A stretch of 64,000 bases of DNA from positions 1,488,001 to 1,552,000 of the forward strand of contig NZ_CP053439.1 in NCBI RefSeq assembly GCF_000769405.2, read 5' to 3'. Positions 44,701 to 53,156 of this stretch are shown piece after piece; position 1 is the stretch's first letter, and every line of letters begins with the position of its first letter. The notes below the pieces were generated by a model. The model had not been told where the DNA came from and did no database searches. It was given only the letters and a program-made list of their open reading frames with translations. The DNA is from Rhizobium brockwellii. GTDB lineage: Bacteria; Pseudomonadota; Alphaproteobacteria; Rhizobiales; Rhizobiaceae. A program made the position numbers and the translations under genes.

Positions 44701-45572
44701 TCGATATCGGGATGGTCGATGTCGACGACCACCATCTTGGCGGCGCGGCGCGTCGTGCCGCCCGATTTGATGGCGCCGGCGGCGCGGTCGCCGATCTTCA
44801 GGAAGCTCATCAGGCCGGAGGAACGGCCGCCGCCGGAAAGCTTTTCGCCTTCGCCGCGCAGCATCGAGAAGTTGGAGCCGGTGCCGGAGCCGTATTTGAA
44901 CAGGCGCGCTTCACGCACCCAAAGGTCCATGATGCCGCCTTCGTTGACGAGATCGTCTTCGACAGACTGGATGAAGCAGGCATGCGGCTGCGGGTGTTCG
45001 TAGGCCGACTTGGACTTGGTCAGCTTGCCGGTGAAAGGATCGACATAGAAATGGCCCTGGCCGGGGCCGTCGATGCCGTAGGCCCAGTGCAGGCCGGTGT
45101 TGAACCATTGCGGCGAGTTCGGGGCGACGCGCTGGGTGGCGAGCATATAGGCAAGCTCGTCCTTGAAGGCCGAGGCGTCTTCCTCGGAGGAGAAATAGCC
45201 GCCCTTCCAGCCCCAATAGGTCCAGGTCCCGGCAAGACGGTCGAAGACCTGGCGCGCATCGATTTCGGAGCCGGTCTGTTCGTCCTTAGACAGGGTCTTC
45301 AGCGCAGCATCGTCGGGAACGGAGCGCCACAGGAAGGAAGGAACATCGTTTTCCTCGACCTTCTTCAGCCGGGTGGGAACGCCGGCCTTACGGAAATACT
45401 TCTGCGCCAGCACGTCGGTGGCGACCTGGGAGAACTGCGCGGGAACGTCGATGTTCTCGAGGCGGAACACGATCGAACCGTCGGGGTTCTTGATCTCGCT
45501 CGTCGCCTTGCGGAATTCGATCTCCGCATAGGCGCCTTGGCCGGCCTTTGTGAAACGACGTTCGATGCGCAT
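41757..45572 (-). CDS. nrdJ: Vitamin B12-dependent ribonucleoside-diphosphate reductase (class II)
   Basis: Makes deoxyribonucleotides using adenosylcobalamin; usually the essential ribonucleotide reductase of rhizobia. The 1271-residue protein has the class II active-site segment [21 protein letters not shown], an extended middle and a C-terminal zinc-ribbon-like, redox-active tail [28 protein letters not shown]. Length and tail match alphaproteobacterial NrdJ. It is a single gene; two NrdR-like boxes spaced 31 bases apart lie 128-174 bases upstream of the ATG. Several long open frames on the opposite strand are composition shadows. Confidence 0.97.
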   Translation of the reverse strand: MRIERRFTKAGQGAYAEIEFRKATSEIKNPDGSIVFRLENIDVPAQFSQVATDVLAQKYFRKAGVPTRLKKVEENDVPSFLWRSVPDDAALKTLSKDEQTGSEIDARQVFDRLAGTWTYWGWKGGYFSSEEDASAFKDELAYMLATQRVAPNSPQWFNTGLHWAYGIDGPGQGHFYVDPFTGKLTKSKSAYEHPQPHACFIQSVEDDLVNEGGIMDLWVREARLFKYGSGTGSNFSMLRGEGEKLSGGGRSSGLMSFLKIGDRAAGAIKSGGTTRRAAKMVVVDIDHPDIEEYINWKVKEEQKVAALVTGSKVVAKHLKTIMKACLNCEGGDNGDCYDPNKNPALKREIRAAKKDQVPENYVQRVIQFARQGYKDLQFKTYDTDWDSEAYLTVSGQNSNNSVSIKDDFLRAVENDGEWNLTARKDGRVMKTLKARDLWETISYAAWASADPGIHFNTTMNDWHTSPAGGPIRGSNPCSEYMFLDDTACNLASLNLLQFKDKATKRINIADYEHAVRLWTVVLEVSVMMAQFPSKRIAELSYEYRTLGLGYANIGGLLMSTGIPYDSAEARAIAGSLTAIMTGICYATSAEMAAELGPFPNFAPNRESMLKVIRNHRRAAHGESSGYEALSINPVALIHSENPDQDLVAHAKSAWDKALELGEQHGYRNAQVSVIAPTGTIGLVMDCDTTGIEPDFALVKFKKLAGGGYFKIINRAVPDALRTLGYSESQIAEIEAYAVGHGNLNQAPAVNPSTLKTKGFTDEKVEAVNAALKSAFDIKFVFNQWTLGADFLKETLKVSDEQLADMSFSLLDHIGFSKKDIEAANIHVCGAMTLEGAPFLKNEHLPVFDCANPCGKVGKRYLSVESHIRMMAAAQPFISGAISKTINMPNEATVEDCKNAYMLSWKLGLKANALYRDGSKLSQPLNSSLIEDEDDEDALEELLQAPLAAQAVTVTEKIIERVIERVSREREKLPNRRQGYTQKAAVGGHKVYLRTGEFGDGRIGEIFIDMHKEGAAFRAMMNNFAIAISLGLQYGVPLEEYVEAFTFTKFEPAGMVIGNDAIKNATSILDYVFRELAVSYLGRHDLAHVDTSDFSNTALGKGIQEGKTNLLSTGWTRGYKPTLVSGTGGERQAGEPKGAATAAPARAASTGTVTAFAGAAARKLEPTVAIATSEIVAFKRDYEERAKELAEEIAEEVTEELTSDATALFSDKAAADAATAKSEAKKREAERRQRSIMQGYTGNMCSECQNFTMVRNGTCEKCDTCGATSGCS

Positions 45573-45699
45573 TGTCTTGACCTCGTGTTGGCGCCTGGTC
45601 CCCGCGACCTCGGCACAAAATTCCTATCCGGCGGCACTTTGTCGTCGCGCAGCCAGTCTCGTTTCCGTATTGTGACAGGGGTGTCATCCGGAGATGTCC

Positions 45700-45746
45700 T
45701 TCCTGTATCTTGTGGTGATGGTGGCTGCAAACACTAAATATAGTAT
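45700..45746. promoter_or_regulatory. Tandem NrdR-like boxes upstream of nrdJ
   Basis: ACACTAAATATAGTAT at 45731-45746 matches the NrdR box consensus acaCwAtATcTwGtgt at 13 of 16 positions. A weaker box (core ATCTTGTGG) spans 45700-45715. Their starts are exactly 31 bases apart, about three helical turns, the spacing typical of NrdR box pairs before ribonucleotide reductase genes. NrdR would repress nrdJ when dATP is high. Confidence 0.6.
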
Positions 45747-46157
45747 TAACAGCTTATTATCGCCAGCCCCGATGTCACTTTTTTTGGAGGCTGAAAACCG
45801 CGCAGAAATCCTGTCGGGCCTGCACCGTTTTCGGTCCATCGCCCTGATTCCGCGTCCTAATTTTCAAAAGGGAACCGGGCTCGTAACCTCCGGTCCTGTC
45901 GCCGCCGCAACATCAGGATCAGTAAAGTTTGAAACAGCTGATTCCGTCAAGGGCTGGCTTTTAATTGATTGCTAACCACAACATGTTGTGGATGCGCCTG
46001 TGGAGATTGGGGAAAGCCGGGGAGCGCTGATATTACAATGGCTTGCAGGCGTTGCCGGCTAAGGAAAACCTCGGAATGGCAAAAAACCACCCTATGGCAA
46101 ATCTTATGATGGCATTTCCGGCGCAAATGAGCATGCCGATTCGTCGGTGAAATCAGT
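45747..46157. other. Intergenic stretch without a convincing gene
   Basis: About 400 bases upstream of the nrdJ control region. Composition is less G+C-rich than in genes. A 24-codon frame at 46076-46150 with AAGGAAAACCTCGG before its ATG is the only start-like signal and is too short to call. No RNA structure was recognised. Confidence 0.4.
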
Positions 46158-46215
46158 GCTCCTAAAGCGCGTCGTTATCGCAAAACCGCAAACTTTTGCG
46201 CGACATGCTGTTAGA
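46158..46215. repeat. Rhizobial palindromic intergenic repeat
   Basis: AAGCGCGTCGTTATCGCAAA...TTTTGCGCGACATGCT, an imperfect inverted repeat of a type frequent in Rhizobium. It overlaps the 3' end of the following minus-strand gene by a few bases and may act as its terminator. Confidence 0.6.
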
Positions 46216-46801
46216 GCGCATCAATGGCGATGGTGACGATGGCGACGCCGATCGGCCTGTTCTCTTCGTCCATGACGACAAAGCTCGCCTGCGTCTCGAG
46301 ATTTTGGCTGGATTCATTGCGTTCCGCCCGGTCGATGAAGATCTCGCGGGAGCCGCTGGCGAAGGTTTGGAGATATTTCTCCTCGTCGCCCTGCCAGAAG
46401 TCGGCGGTGATGGTGCTCTGCCCGACATTCAGCCCACGCGAGTCCGTGACGAAAAATTCGAGAATTGCGCCGTGCGAGGCATCCTGTTTTTCCCTCAGGT
46501 AATGCGACACGGATTTGTCGAGCAGCAGCTTGACCATCTGCAGGTGGTGCTGGTTGACCTCCGACCGGTAGGTCTCGTCGAGCACCCGCATATCCATTTC
46601 GCTGACATTGCCGAATTTCGTGTTCTGTTCGGCAATGGCTTTCAGCACCAATGGCGTTTCCACTATGGGTCGGATCCGCTTCTCGACATAGTCGCGCACG
46701 AGGGGAATGTAGGCAGGCTCAGCATGGACGGGCGCCAGCGGCAAAAGAAAGGCCGCCAGCCCGACAGTCACAACCGCTCCTATATGCCCCCATCGAGCCA
46801 T
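46211..46801 (-). CDS. Periplasmic Cache-like hypothetical protein
   Basis: A 196-residue exported protein. The signal peptide (MARWGHIGAVVTVGLAAFLLPLAPVHAE) ends in a VHA-E site. The mature part has an N-terminal long helix (PLVRDYVEKRIRPIVETPLVLKAIAEQN) and then strands with ILEFFVTDSRGLNVGQSTITADFWQGDEEKYLQTF and ETQASFVVMDEENRPIGVAIVTIAID, the pattern of a single Cache (PAS-like) sensor domain. No transmembrane or signalling domain follows, so it is a free periplasmic ligand-binding protein. It may work with a kinase or chemoreceptor elsewhere. Confidence 0.75.
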   Translation of the reverse strand: MARWGHIGAVVTVGLAAFLLPLAPVHAEPAYIPLVRDYVEKRIRPIVETPLVLKAIAEQNTKFGNVSEMDMRVLDETYRSEVNQHHLQMVKLLLDKSVSHYLREKQDASHGAILEFFVTDSRGLNVGQSTITADFWQGDEEKYLQTFASGSREIFIDRAERNESSQNLETQASFVVMDEENRPIGVAIVTIAIDAL

Positions 46802-46994
46802 CTTGCTTCCCTATACCGTATTGTCCGATGCACGCTTTAGGTGCAATCTGACACGATTCGCATCTGTCGAGTTTATGAGCAAAAGATAAAATAGATGTGC
46901 AGATCCCGATAGCGGATTCAGGAAGCCTTGCTGACAAAATCTGGAACAATTTCAAGTGGTAAATGCGATGGTTGCGCGCCGCGATCGGTGGCGA

Positions 46995-47489
46995 TCAGCC
47001 CGCGCCCTTGGCGATCGGTTCCTGATAGGTGAAGCCCATGTCCCAGGGGAAATAGATCCACGTGTCCTGGCTCACCTCGGTGATGAAGGTGTCGACGGTC
47101 GGCACGCCTTTCGGCTTGGCGTAGACGCAGGCGAAATGTGCCTTCGGCAGCATGGTGCGCACCTGTGCAGCGGTCTTGCCGGTATCCGTCAGATCGTCGA
47201 CGACCAGCACGCTTTCTCCGCCATTTTCCATAAGTTCGGGTGCTATTCCCTTGAGCAGCACCATGTCGCCCTGGTTCACATAGTCATGATAGGACGCGAC
47301 GCAGACGGTCTCGATCAGCCGGATGTTCAGTTCGCGCGAGATGATCGCGGCCGGAACGAGGCCGCCGCGGGTGATGCAGACGATCGCCTTGAACGTCTGA
47401 TTCAAGCCGGCAAGCCGCCAGGCAAGGGCGCGCGCATCGCGGTGGAACTGATCCCAGGAAACGGGAAAGGCTTTATCGGGAAGGGACAT
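46995..47489 (-). CDS. gpt: Xanthine-guanine phosphoribosyltransferase
   Basis: Purine salvage enzyme transferring phosphoribosyl groups to xanthine and guanine. The 164-residue protein has the PRPP-binding motif [15 protein letters not shown] (near 92-106), [13 protein letters not shown] near 38-50, and [10 protein letters not shown] close to the end, which is characteristic of Gpt. The start [24 protein letters not shown] at 47489 is chosen; upstream in-frame starts add sequence without ribosome site support. Confidence 0.93.
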   Translation of the reverse strand: MSLPDKAFPVSWDQFHRDARALAWRLAGLNQTFKAIVCITRGGLVPAAIISRELNIRLIETVCVASYHDYVNQGDMVLLKGIAPELMENGGESVLVVDDLTDTGKTAAQVRTMLPKAHFACVYAKPKGVPTVDTFITEVSQDTWIYFPWDMGFTYQEPIAKGAG

Positions 47490-47670
47490 CGGGCTGCTCC
47501 GCGGCATGAAAAAACGACACGCCGTTTGCCGGCGACCGGACAGGCTTGAAGCGGCGATTGGCAAAACGCAAATCGCGCAGCCGGAACTGCGCGAGATGGG
47601 GCCGAGGCTCGAAGCTGTCATCGGTCGCCGCAATTAGCGGGATTTGCCGGCAAAAGGCAAGAGCAGCCAA

Positions 47671-48513
47671 TCAACGCGATAACAGGGTCAGCGCCGTCAT
47701 CGATTGCAGCAGGGTCTTGGTCGTGCCGCCGAAGATCATCTGCCAGAGCCAGGAATGGGTATAGGCGCCCATGACGAGAAGATCGATGCTGCTGTCCGAA
47801 AGCCGGTTTTCGATGACATGCGATGCGCTCTTGTCCACACTTTGGGCCGTCGAAAGCGTCGTCTTGACGCCATGACGCGCAAGCGTCGCGGCGATGTCGG
47901 CGCCTGCGGTCAGCGGCGATTGCAGCGCCGTGTCGGCCGGATCGACTGAGAAGATCTCCACCTCATCGGCGGCTTTGAGGATCGGCAACGCGTCAAAGGT
48001 CGCGCGCGCAGCCTCCTTCGAGCCGTTCCAGGCGATCAGCACGCGCTTGATCGGCTTCGGCTGGCGGATGATATAGGGGATCATCAGCACTGGCCGGCCC
48101 GTTTCGAAAAGGAAACTGTCGACGTCGACGTGGCTGTCGGAAGGTCTGGCCGGGTCGGCCTGCGAGGCGATCAGGAGGTCGGCGCTGCGCGCACTTTCGA
48201 TCAGCGGCGCGGAGCCGTATCCGGTTGATGTGGCAAAGCTGCGCCATTCGAAGGAGGCGCCAGCCGCCTCCGCTTTGGCCCGAAAAATGCGCTCAACCGC
48301 GATCGTTTCGCTGTGCGCCATGTCCTGCAGCGCCTGTACGGCGACGGGATCGGGGATTTCCATCGGCGCCACCAGCGGCACGGCGGAGATGATTTCGGCA
48401 TGCAGGCCGATCACATGGGCGCCGCTTTCAGCGGCGATGGCGAAGGCGAAATCGGCAACCGCGGTACTATTGTCTGATGTATCGAGAATGGCGAGAATGG
48501 TTTTGTAAGACAT
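47671..48513 (-). CDS. Universal stress protein with two UspA domains
   Basis: A 280-residue protein made of tandem UspA folds. The first begins MSYKTILAILDTSDNSTAVADFAFAIAAESGAHVIGLHAE, the second KPIKRVLIAWNGSKEAARATFDALPILKAADEVEIFSV near 145-182. The C-terminal LVMGAYTHSWLWQMIFGGTTKTLLQS carries the nucleotide-contact motif G-x2-H/S-x9-G(S/T). UspA proteins bind ATP or other nucleotides and support survival under stress. The start at 48513 has AAGGAG nearby. No stress promoter motif was noted. Confidence 0.92.
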   Translation of the reverse strand: MSYKTILAILDTSDNSTAVADFAFAIAAESGAHVIGLHAEIISAVPLVAPMEIPDPVAVQALQDMAHSETIAVERIFRAKAEAAGASFEWRSFATSTGYGSAPLIESARSADLLIASQADPARPSDSHVDVDSFLFETGRPVLMIPYIIRQPKPIKRVLIAWNGSKEAARATFDALPILKAADEVEIFSVDPADTALQSPLTAGADIAATLARHGVKTTLSTAQSVDKSASHVIENRLSDSSIDLLVMGAYTHSWLWQMIFGGTTKTLLQSMTALTLLSR

Positions 48514-48620
48514 ATCAATTCTCCTTGCGCTGAAATGGCTTGCGCGAGGGAAGGAATGCGCCGGACCGTTCTCCTGTTCCTTGATAGGGATCAAGGATGC
48601 CCCAGGTTCCGGCGTTGCCC

Positions 48621-49397
48621 TCAAGCCTCGGCGGAATGGTTTTCGGCAATGTCCTTCCTTTGGCGGATGGCGTCGATCATCGCCCGCACCTCGGCGCCGG
48701 CCGCATCGATAACCGCCTGCGAGCGGCCGCGCACGACGATCTCGGTCGAAAATTTCTGGCCGATATAGCGCGGGTAAGAACCAATGCTGGTTTCCGGATG
48801 TGCTTTCTGGATCGCGGTCAAGGGCGTGCCGATCTCACCTTCGCCGTAAGGGCAGGCAATGGCGAGCGAGAGCACCGGCGTGCCGGTTCGAAGTGTCGGC
48901 AGCACATTGTCGACCATCGCCTGGAAGACCTGCGGCACGCCGGCCATGACGTAGACGTTGCCGATGATGAAGCCGGGCGCTGTCGAGACCGGATTGGCGA
49001 TATGCGCAGCCCCGCGCGGCATGCGCGCCATGCGCTGGCGCGCCGCGGTGAATTCCATCTCGCGGCGCCGGTACATCTCGGCAAGCAGCGTCATCGCCGT
49101 CTCGTCGTATTCGCAGGGCACGCCGAAAGCCTTGGCGATGGCATCGGCGGTGATGTCGTCATGCGTCGGCCCGATACCGCCCGAGGTGAAGACATAATCA
49201 TATTTACCGCGAAGCGCGTTCAGCGCCTCGACGATCGCGTCCTCGTCGTCGGCGACGATGCGCACTTCCTTGAGATCGATGCCGGACAGCGTCAGCAAAT
49301 CGGCAAGATGGCCGATATTTTTATCCTTGGTGCGGCCGGAGAGAAGTTCGTCGCCGATGGCGAGCATGGCGGCGGTGACGACGATGTCTTGGCTCAT
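48621..49397 (-). CDS. CinA-type molybdopterin-binding domain protein
   Basis: A 258-residue protein matching the N-terminal MoaB/MogA-like domain of CinA (competence/damage-inducible protein A): TAAMLAIGDELLSGRTKDKNIGHLADLL at the start, YVFTSGGIGPTHDDITADAIAKAFGVP near 76-102 and GFIIGNVYVMAGVPQVFQAM near 150-169. The C-terminal amidohydrolase domain of full CinA (about 160 residues) is absent, as in many alphaproteobacteria where that domain is a separate gene. In rhizobia such proteins are annotated as competence protein or NMN amidohydrolase partner; the role is uncertain. Confidence 0.9.
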   Translation of the reverse strand: MSQDIVVTAAMLAIGDELLSGRTKDKNIGHLADLLTLSGIDLKEVRIVADDEDAIVEALNALRGKYDYVFTSGGIGPTHDDITADAIAKAFGVPCEYDETAMTLLAEMYRRREMEFTAARQRMARMPRGAAHIANPVSTAPGFIIGNVYVMAGVPQVFQAMVDNVLPTLRTGTPVLSLAIACPYGEGEIGTPLTAIQKAHPETSIGSYPRYIGQKFSTEIVVRGRSQAVIDAAGAEVRAMIDAIRQRKDIAENHSAEA

Positions 49398-49620
49398 GGG
49401 ATGTTCCGTGATCTGAGGCTGGTGAATAGGTAGTGCCCTTCGGCCGCTTTGCAAACAGCCGCCGGATACGTTCATTTTTGCTGAAATGAAAACGCAAGTG
49501 AATTTTCGTCCACGGATGTTGAACACTGAGTTCTTCAAGCCATGGCTGTGTTCGGAAATGCGCGCTGATAGAACTCCCTCGGTTCACGAAATTCAACCAG
49601 TGCTCCAAGGGAGATTGAAG

Positions 49621-50217
49621 ATGGCGAAGGTTCTCGTCCTTTATTATTCGGCTTACGGCCATATCGAAACCATGGCCTATGCGGTCGCCGAAGGCGCGAA
49701 GTCGGCCGGTGCCGACGTCACCGTCAAGCGCGTTCCGGAACTGGTTCCGGAAGACGTTGCCAAGGCTTCCTATTACAAGGTCGATCAGGCGGCTCCGATC
49801 GCCACCGTTGACGAACTGGCGGACTATGACGCGATCATCGTCGGCGCCGGCACCCGCTTCGGCACGGTCGCCTCGCAGATGCGCAATTTCTGGGATCAGA
49901 CGGGCGGCCTCTGGTTCGCCGGCAAACTCGTCGGCAAGCTCGGTTCGGTCTTCACCTCTTCGGCAACCCAGCACGGCGGCCAGGAATCGACCATCCTCGG
50001 CTTCATCCCGACCTTCCTGCACCAGGGCATGGTCGTTGCCGGCCTGCCTTATGCCTTCCAGGGCCAGATGGGCACCGAGGAAGTCAAGGGCGGCTCGCCT
50101 TACGGCGCTTCCACGATCACCAACGGCGACGGCTCGCGCCAGCCTTCCGAGATCGAGCTGGAAGGCGCAAAATACCAAGGCGCCCACATCGCCAAGCTTG
50201 CAGCCAAGCTCGCGTGA
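49621..50217 (+). CDS. wrbA: NAD(P)H:quinone oxidoreductase, type IV
   Basis: Flavodoxin-like FMN enzyme reducing quinones by two electrons, a stress protein. The 198-residue sequence starts [26 protein letters not shown] (FMN phosphate loop SAYGHIE, residues 10-16). It has [26 protein letters not shown] near 76-101 and [16 protein letters not shown] near 112-127, all typical of WrbA. CCAAGGGAG precedes the ATG. A strong terminator follows the gene. Confidence 0.96.
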   Translation: MAKVLVLYYSAYGHIETMAYAVAEGAKSAGADVTVKRVPELVPEDVAKASYYKVDQAAPIATVDELADYDAIIVGAGTRFGTVASQMRNFWDQTGGLWFAGKLVGKLGSVFTSSATQHGGQESTILGFIPTFLHQGMVVAGLPYAFQGQMGTEEVKGGSPYGASTITNGDGSRQPSEIELEGAKYQGAHIAKLAAKLA

Positions 50218-50236
50218 TCCTCGTCACTGAAATGAG

Positions 50237-50274
50237 AAAGGCGCGGCGGGCGTGGGCTCGCCGCGCCTTTTCTG
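50237..50274 (+). terminator. Rho-independent terminator after wrbA
   Basis: 12-base perfect inverted repeat AAAGGCGCGGCG / CGCCGCGCCTTT with a 10-base loop, ending in a T-rich run (TTTTCTGTTTTCT). It starts 20 bases after the wrbA stop codon. Confidence 0.85.
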
Positions 50275-50368
50275 TTTTCTGATAGGCACGCCTGCAGATC
50301 AGGCGTGATTTTTTACGCCTCGCGGCCCTTCCCATCGCCAGTGACGCAAGATATTGAAAACGCCGCAA

Positions 50369-50453
50369 GCGGGCGTGGCGAAACTGGTAGACGCAAGGGA
50401 CTTAAAATCCCTCGGCCTTGGCTATACGGGTTCGAGCCCCGTCGCCCGCACCA
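50369..50453 (+). tRNA. tRNA-Leu, anticodon UAA
   Basis: 85 bases including an encoded CCA. The acceptor stem GCGGGCG pairs with CGCCCGC, followed by the discriminator A and CCA at 50451-50453. The anticodon stem GGGA/TCCC encloses the loop CTTAAAA with anticodon TAA. A long variable arm (CTCGGCCTTGGCTATA region) and T-loop GGTTCGAGCCCC complete a type II leucine tRNA. No phage integrase or repeat of the 3' end was noticed beside it. Confidence 0.95.
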
Positions 50454-50593
50454 CCTTCATAATCCTGTTCGAATATGCTTGTATTAACCCTGTATATTGT
50501 GGATAAAAGCGCAATATCGCTTGCATAGGGGTTTTTCGGTGCAAGGATCGCGCCACGGCGGTTGAGTAAGTATTGTCTTGTGGGAGTAAGACG

Positions 50594-50725
50594 ATGGTTT
50601 ACGATTGGAATGGGACCAGGGTTCGGCGCATCCGAATCTTCAAGACCAGCGTCGCACTTGTTCTCGGAACTGCGATAGCTGCGATACCATTGTTCTTCTG
50701 GGCAGTGCAGTTGGGCGATTTCTAA
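50594..50725 (+). CDS. Small single-span membrane protein (43 aa)
   Basis: A 43-codon frame with GGGAG before its ATG at 50594. The N-terminus is basic (MVYDWNGTRVRRIRIFKT), followed by one hydrophobic helix (SVALVLGTAIAAIPLFFWAVQL) and a two-residue tail. Length, basic-then-hydrophobic layout and ribosome site suggest a real small inner-membrane protein, but the family is not recognised. Confidence 0.5.
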   Translation: MVYDWNGTRVRRIRIFKTSVALVLGTAIAAIPLFFWAVQLGDF

Positions 50726-50735
50726 CTCGAGATAA

Positions 50736-51110
50736 TCAGCGTTCTGCGAAAGGAAGCGCGTTTGGCGCTTTGGTCTCGCGCCACCTGTTGATCACCCAGC
50801 CAGCCAGTAGCCCCAGGGTTGCGCCCATCGCCTTGATGCTCGCGTCATGCAGGCGCGGATGGCGGGTGGGCGCGAAATATTGCAGCCATTCGATGGCGAA
50901 TGCGCCGACGATCAGCAGCACGGCCACCGTTTTCCATTGTTTCGGATAGGCAAGCGCGAAGGCGAGGCCGAGAAGTAGATAGGCAACCGCGCGGTCGACA
51001 TCGACCATCGTGACCGTATCCGGCCTTTCTCCGATCGGCGAAACCGTGACGAAGATGATGAAGGCGAGCAACAGCCAGGCGAGCGGTTTTGCGAATTTGA
51101 AGATCATCAT
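50736..51110 (-). CDS. VanZ-like membrane protein
   Basis: A 124-residue membrane protein with four hydrophobic helices: near 7-22, a short one after the loop with SPIGERPD, ALAYPKQWKTVAVLLIVGAFAIEWLQYF near 55-80, and GATLGLLAGWVINRW near 96-110. The loop RHPRLHDASIKAMGATLG (His-x-x-x-Asp-x-x-x-N/K...G pattern) is the VanZ family signature. Role unknown; rhizobia have such single-gene homologues without glycopeptide resistance genes. Starts at 51110 or 51107. Confidence 0.82.
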   Translation of the reverse strand: MMIFKFAKPLAWLLLAFIIFVTVSPIGERPDTVTMVDVDRAVAYLLLGLAFALAYPKQWKTVAVLLIVGAFAIEWLQYFAPTRHPRLHDASIKAMGATLGLLAGWVINRWRETKAPNALPFAER

Positions 51111-51307
51111 AGCTTCATATAAGTGGCCGCCCTTTTCATTGACAGTTAAAATCAGTTCATGTGCCGCCAATTTTGCGATTGGATTAAGAAAGCCTTCCTC
51201 GGAGCGAGCCGGTTCGGGAGCGAACCGGAAACGGCCGAAACGGGCTTTCTTTTGCCGGTCGGCTCGTGCCATAGCGGCGGTGGTATTCTTGAGGATGGAC
51301 CACGCCC

Positions 51308-52558
51308 GTGACGAAACTTGATGTCGAAAGCGCCGAAGAGGCAATGCGCAGCCTGTTTCCGGCAACGCCGCTGCAGCTCAATGATCATCTGTCGGCTCGC
51401 TACGGGGCCGATATCTGGCTGAAGCGCGAGGATCTGTCGCCGGTGCGCTCCTACAAGATCCGCGGCGCCTTCAATTTCTTTCGCAAGGCGATCGGGCAGG
51501 GTGCTGCCGGCAAGACCTTCGTCTGCGCCTCGGCCGGCAATCACGCCCAGGGCTTTGCCTTCGTCTGCCGCCATTTCGGCGTGCCGGGCGTCGTCTTCAT
51601 GCCGGTGACGACACCGCAGCAGAAGATCGACAAGACCCGCATGTTCGGCGCCGAATTCATCACCATCCGGCTGTTCGGCGACTTCTTCGACCAGTGCTAC
51701 CAGGCCGCCCGCGAACACGTAGAGGCGGTCGGCGGCGTCATGGTGCCGCCCTTCGATCATGCCGACATCATCGAAGGCCAGGCAACCGTCGCCGCCGAAA
51801 TCATGCAGCAGCTGCCGGAAGGAACGGTGCCGGACATGGTCGTCCTGCCGGTTGGCGGCGGTGGACTTGCCGCCGGCATCACCGGTTATCTCGACGGCAC
51901 GGTGCCGAAATCGGCTTTCGTCTTCACTGAGCCAGCCGGCGCGCCGAGCCTTAAGCGCAGCATCGAGGCGGGCGCGGTAGTAACACTTGCGAAGGTCGAT
52001 AATTTCGTCGACGGCGCGGCGGTGGGGCGCATTGGCGACCTGAACTTCGCGGCTCTTCGCGATTTTCCGGCAAGCCAAGTGCAACTGATGCCTGAGAACG
52101 CCATCTGCGTCACCATTCAGGAAATGCTGAATGTCGAAGGCGTCGTGTTGGAGCCGGCTGGCGCCCTGTCGCTGACGGCGATCGCCGCGATGGACGGCCA
52201 AGCGATCCGCGGCAAGACCATCGTTGCCGTCGTCTCCGGCGGCAATTTCGATTTCGAGCGTCTTCCTGACGTAAAGGAAAGAGCCATGCGTTACGCAGGG
52301 CTGAAGAAATACTTCATCCTGCGGCTCGCCCAGCGCCCTGGCGCGCTCCGGGATTTCCTCAATCTGCTTGGCCCCGACGACGATATCGCCCGCTTCGAAT
52401 ATCTGAAGAAATCGGCGCGTAATTTCGGCTCGATCCTGATCGGCATCGAAACCAAGGCGCCTGAGAATTTCGCCCGGCTGATCGGAAATTTCGAAGCAGC
52501 CGGCATGGGTTACGAGGATATCACCGAGAACGAGATCCTCGCCAACCTGATCATTTGA
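51308..52558 (+). CDS. ilvA: Threonine ammonia-lyase
   Basis: PLP enzyme deaminating threonine to 2-oxobutanoate, first step of isoleucine synthesis, or acting catabolically. The 416-residue protein has the PLP lysine in SYKIRGAFNFF (near residue 52), ASAGNHAQGFAF near 76-87, and the phosphate loop GGGGLAAG near 185-192. A C-terminal ACT-like regulatory domain (KKYFILRLAQRPGALRDFLNLLGPDDDIARFEYLKK...SILIGIE) indicates feedback control. The start is GTG at 51308. Confidence 0.95.
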   Translation: MTKLDVESAEEAMRSLFPATPLQLNDHLSARYGADIWLKREDLSPVRSYKIRGAFNFFRKAIGQGAAGKTFVCASAGNHAQGFAFVCRHFGVPGVVFMPVTTPQQKIDKTRMFGAEFITIRLFGDFFDQCYQAAREHVEAVGGVMVPPFDHADIIEGQATVAAEIMQQLPEGTVPDMVVLPVGGGGLAAGITGYLDGTVPKSAFVFTEPAGAPSLKRSIEAGAVVTLAKVDNFVDGAAVGRIGDLNFAALRDFPASQVQLMPENAICVTIQEMLNVEGVVLEPAGALSLTAIAAMDGQAIRGKTIVAVVSGGNFDFERLPDVKERAMRYAGLKKYFILRLAQRPGALRDFLNLLGPDDDIARFEYLKKSARNFGSILIGIETKAPENFARLIGNFEAAGMGYEDITENEILANLII

Positions 52559-52595
52559 CTTGGCGACAGCGATATCGCCGTGCTAAAGGCGGAGC

Positions 52596-52922
52596 ATGGC
52601 TTCGTTCATTTCAAATATCTTCTCGATGTTCTCCGGCGGCGGCAAGCCGGCTTCGGAGGCGGCCGGCCCTTCCGGCGAGCCGCAGCTTTACGGCGATTGC
52701 ACGATCTTTGCCGAGCCGCGCAAGGAAGGCGGCCAGTATCGCCTTGCCGGTCGCATCGAAAAGAAGGTCGGCGACGAGGTACTGGTGCGCAATTTCATCC
52801 GCGCCGATCTGTTTTCCTCCTCCGATGACGCGCTCGAATGCACGGTGCGCAAGGCGCAGCAGATCATCGATCAGCATGGTTCGTCGCTCTTTGGCGACGG
52901 CGAGAAGCTTCGTCAGGTCTGA
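52596..52922 (+). CDS. HlyU family protein
   Basis: A 108-residue protein of the HlyU family: MASFISNIFSMFSGGG at the start, YGDCTIFAEPRKEGGQYRLAGRIEKKVGDEVLVRNFIRADLFSSSDDALECTVRKAQQIIDQHG in the middle. HlyU proteins were named for a Vibrio haemolysin activator, but this small alphaproteobacterial type lacks an obvious DNA-binding helix-turn-helix, so its function is open. It starts 37 bases after ilvA and could be in the same transcript. Confidence 0.85.
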   Translation: MASFISNIFSMFSGGGKPASEAAGPSGEPQLYGDCTIFAEPRKEGGQYRLAGRIEKKVGDEVLVRNFIRADLFSSSDDALECTVRKAQQIIDQHGSSLFGDGEKLRQV

Positions 52923-53156
52923 AATCGGGATCCGGGGATGGGTCCTTGATACCGGCTGTAACTGTTCCTGTGTGACCGGGGTGCTCTCCAGCGAGCGCGT
53001 TCTCACTCACGCAATCTTAAAGGATTGCGGTGAAAGGTATCGCCTGCAGGATTTGCAGGACACCCCCGTGTTTGACTGTTTCGGACGATTGACTAAAGGA
53101 TTCTCTGTCGCGATCACCGCGCCAGCAGGAGGCCGAACGTCCGGAGCCGAGGTCTC

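Noticed and set aside
44622..45737. 371-codon open frame antisense to the nrdJ 5' part
   Set aside because: Same reason; composition follows the complement of nrdJ codons.
45573..45760. Possible cobalamin riboswitch before B12-dependent nrdJ
   Set aside because: Looked for the B12-box (GCCACTG-like core) and long leader structure; none recognised.
45694..45975. 93-codon plus-strand frame upstream of nrdJ
   Set aside because: Overlaps the NrdR-like boxes, no ribosome site, no protein-like pattern.
46076..46150. 24-codon frame with a ribosome-site-like sequence
   Set aside because: Too short and without a recognisable signal to support on sequence alone.
50369..50453. tRNA-Leu as an integration site
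   Set aside because: No integrase gene and no second copy of the tRNA 3' end noticed nearby.
53010..53029. Hairpin CGCAATC/GATTGCG upstream of the diguanylate cyclase gene
   Set aside because: Seven-base stem without T-run or known operator pattern; could be chance.
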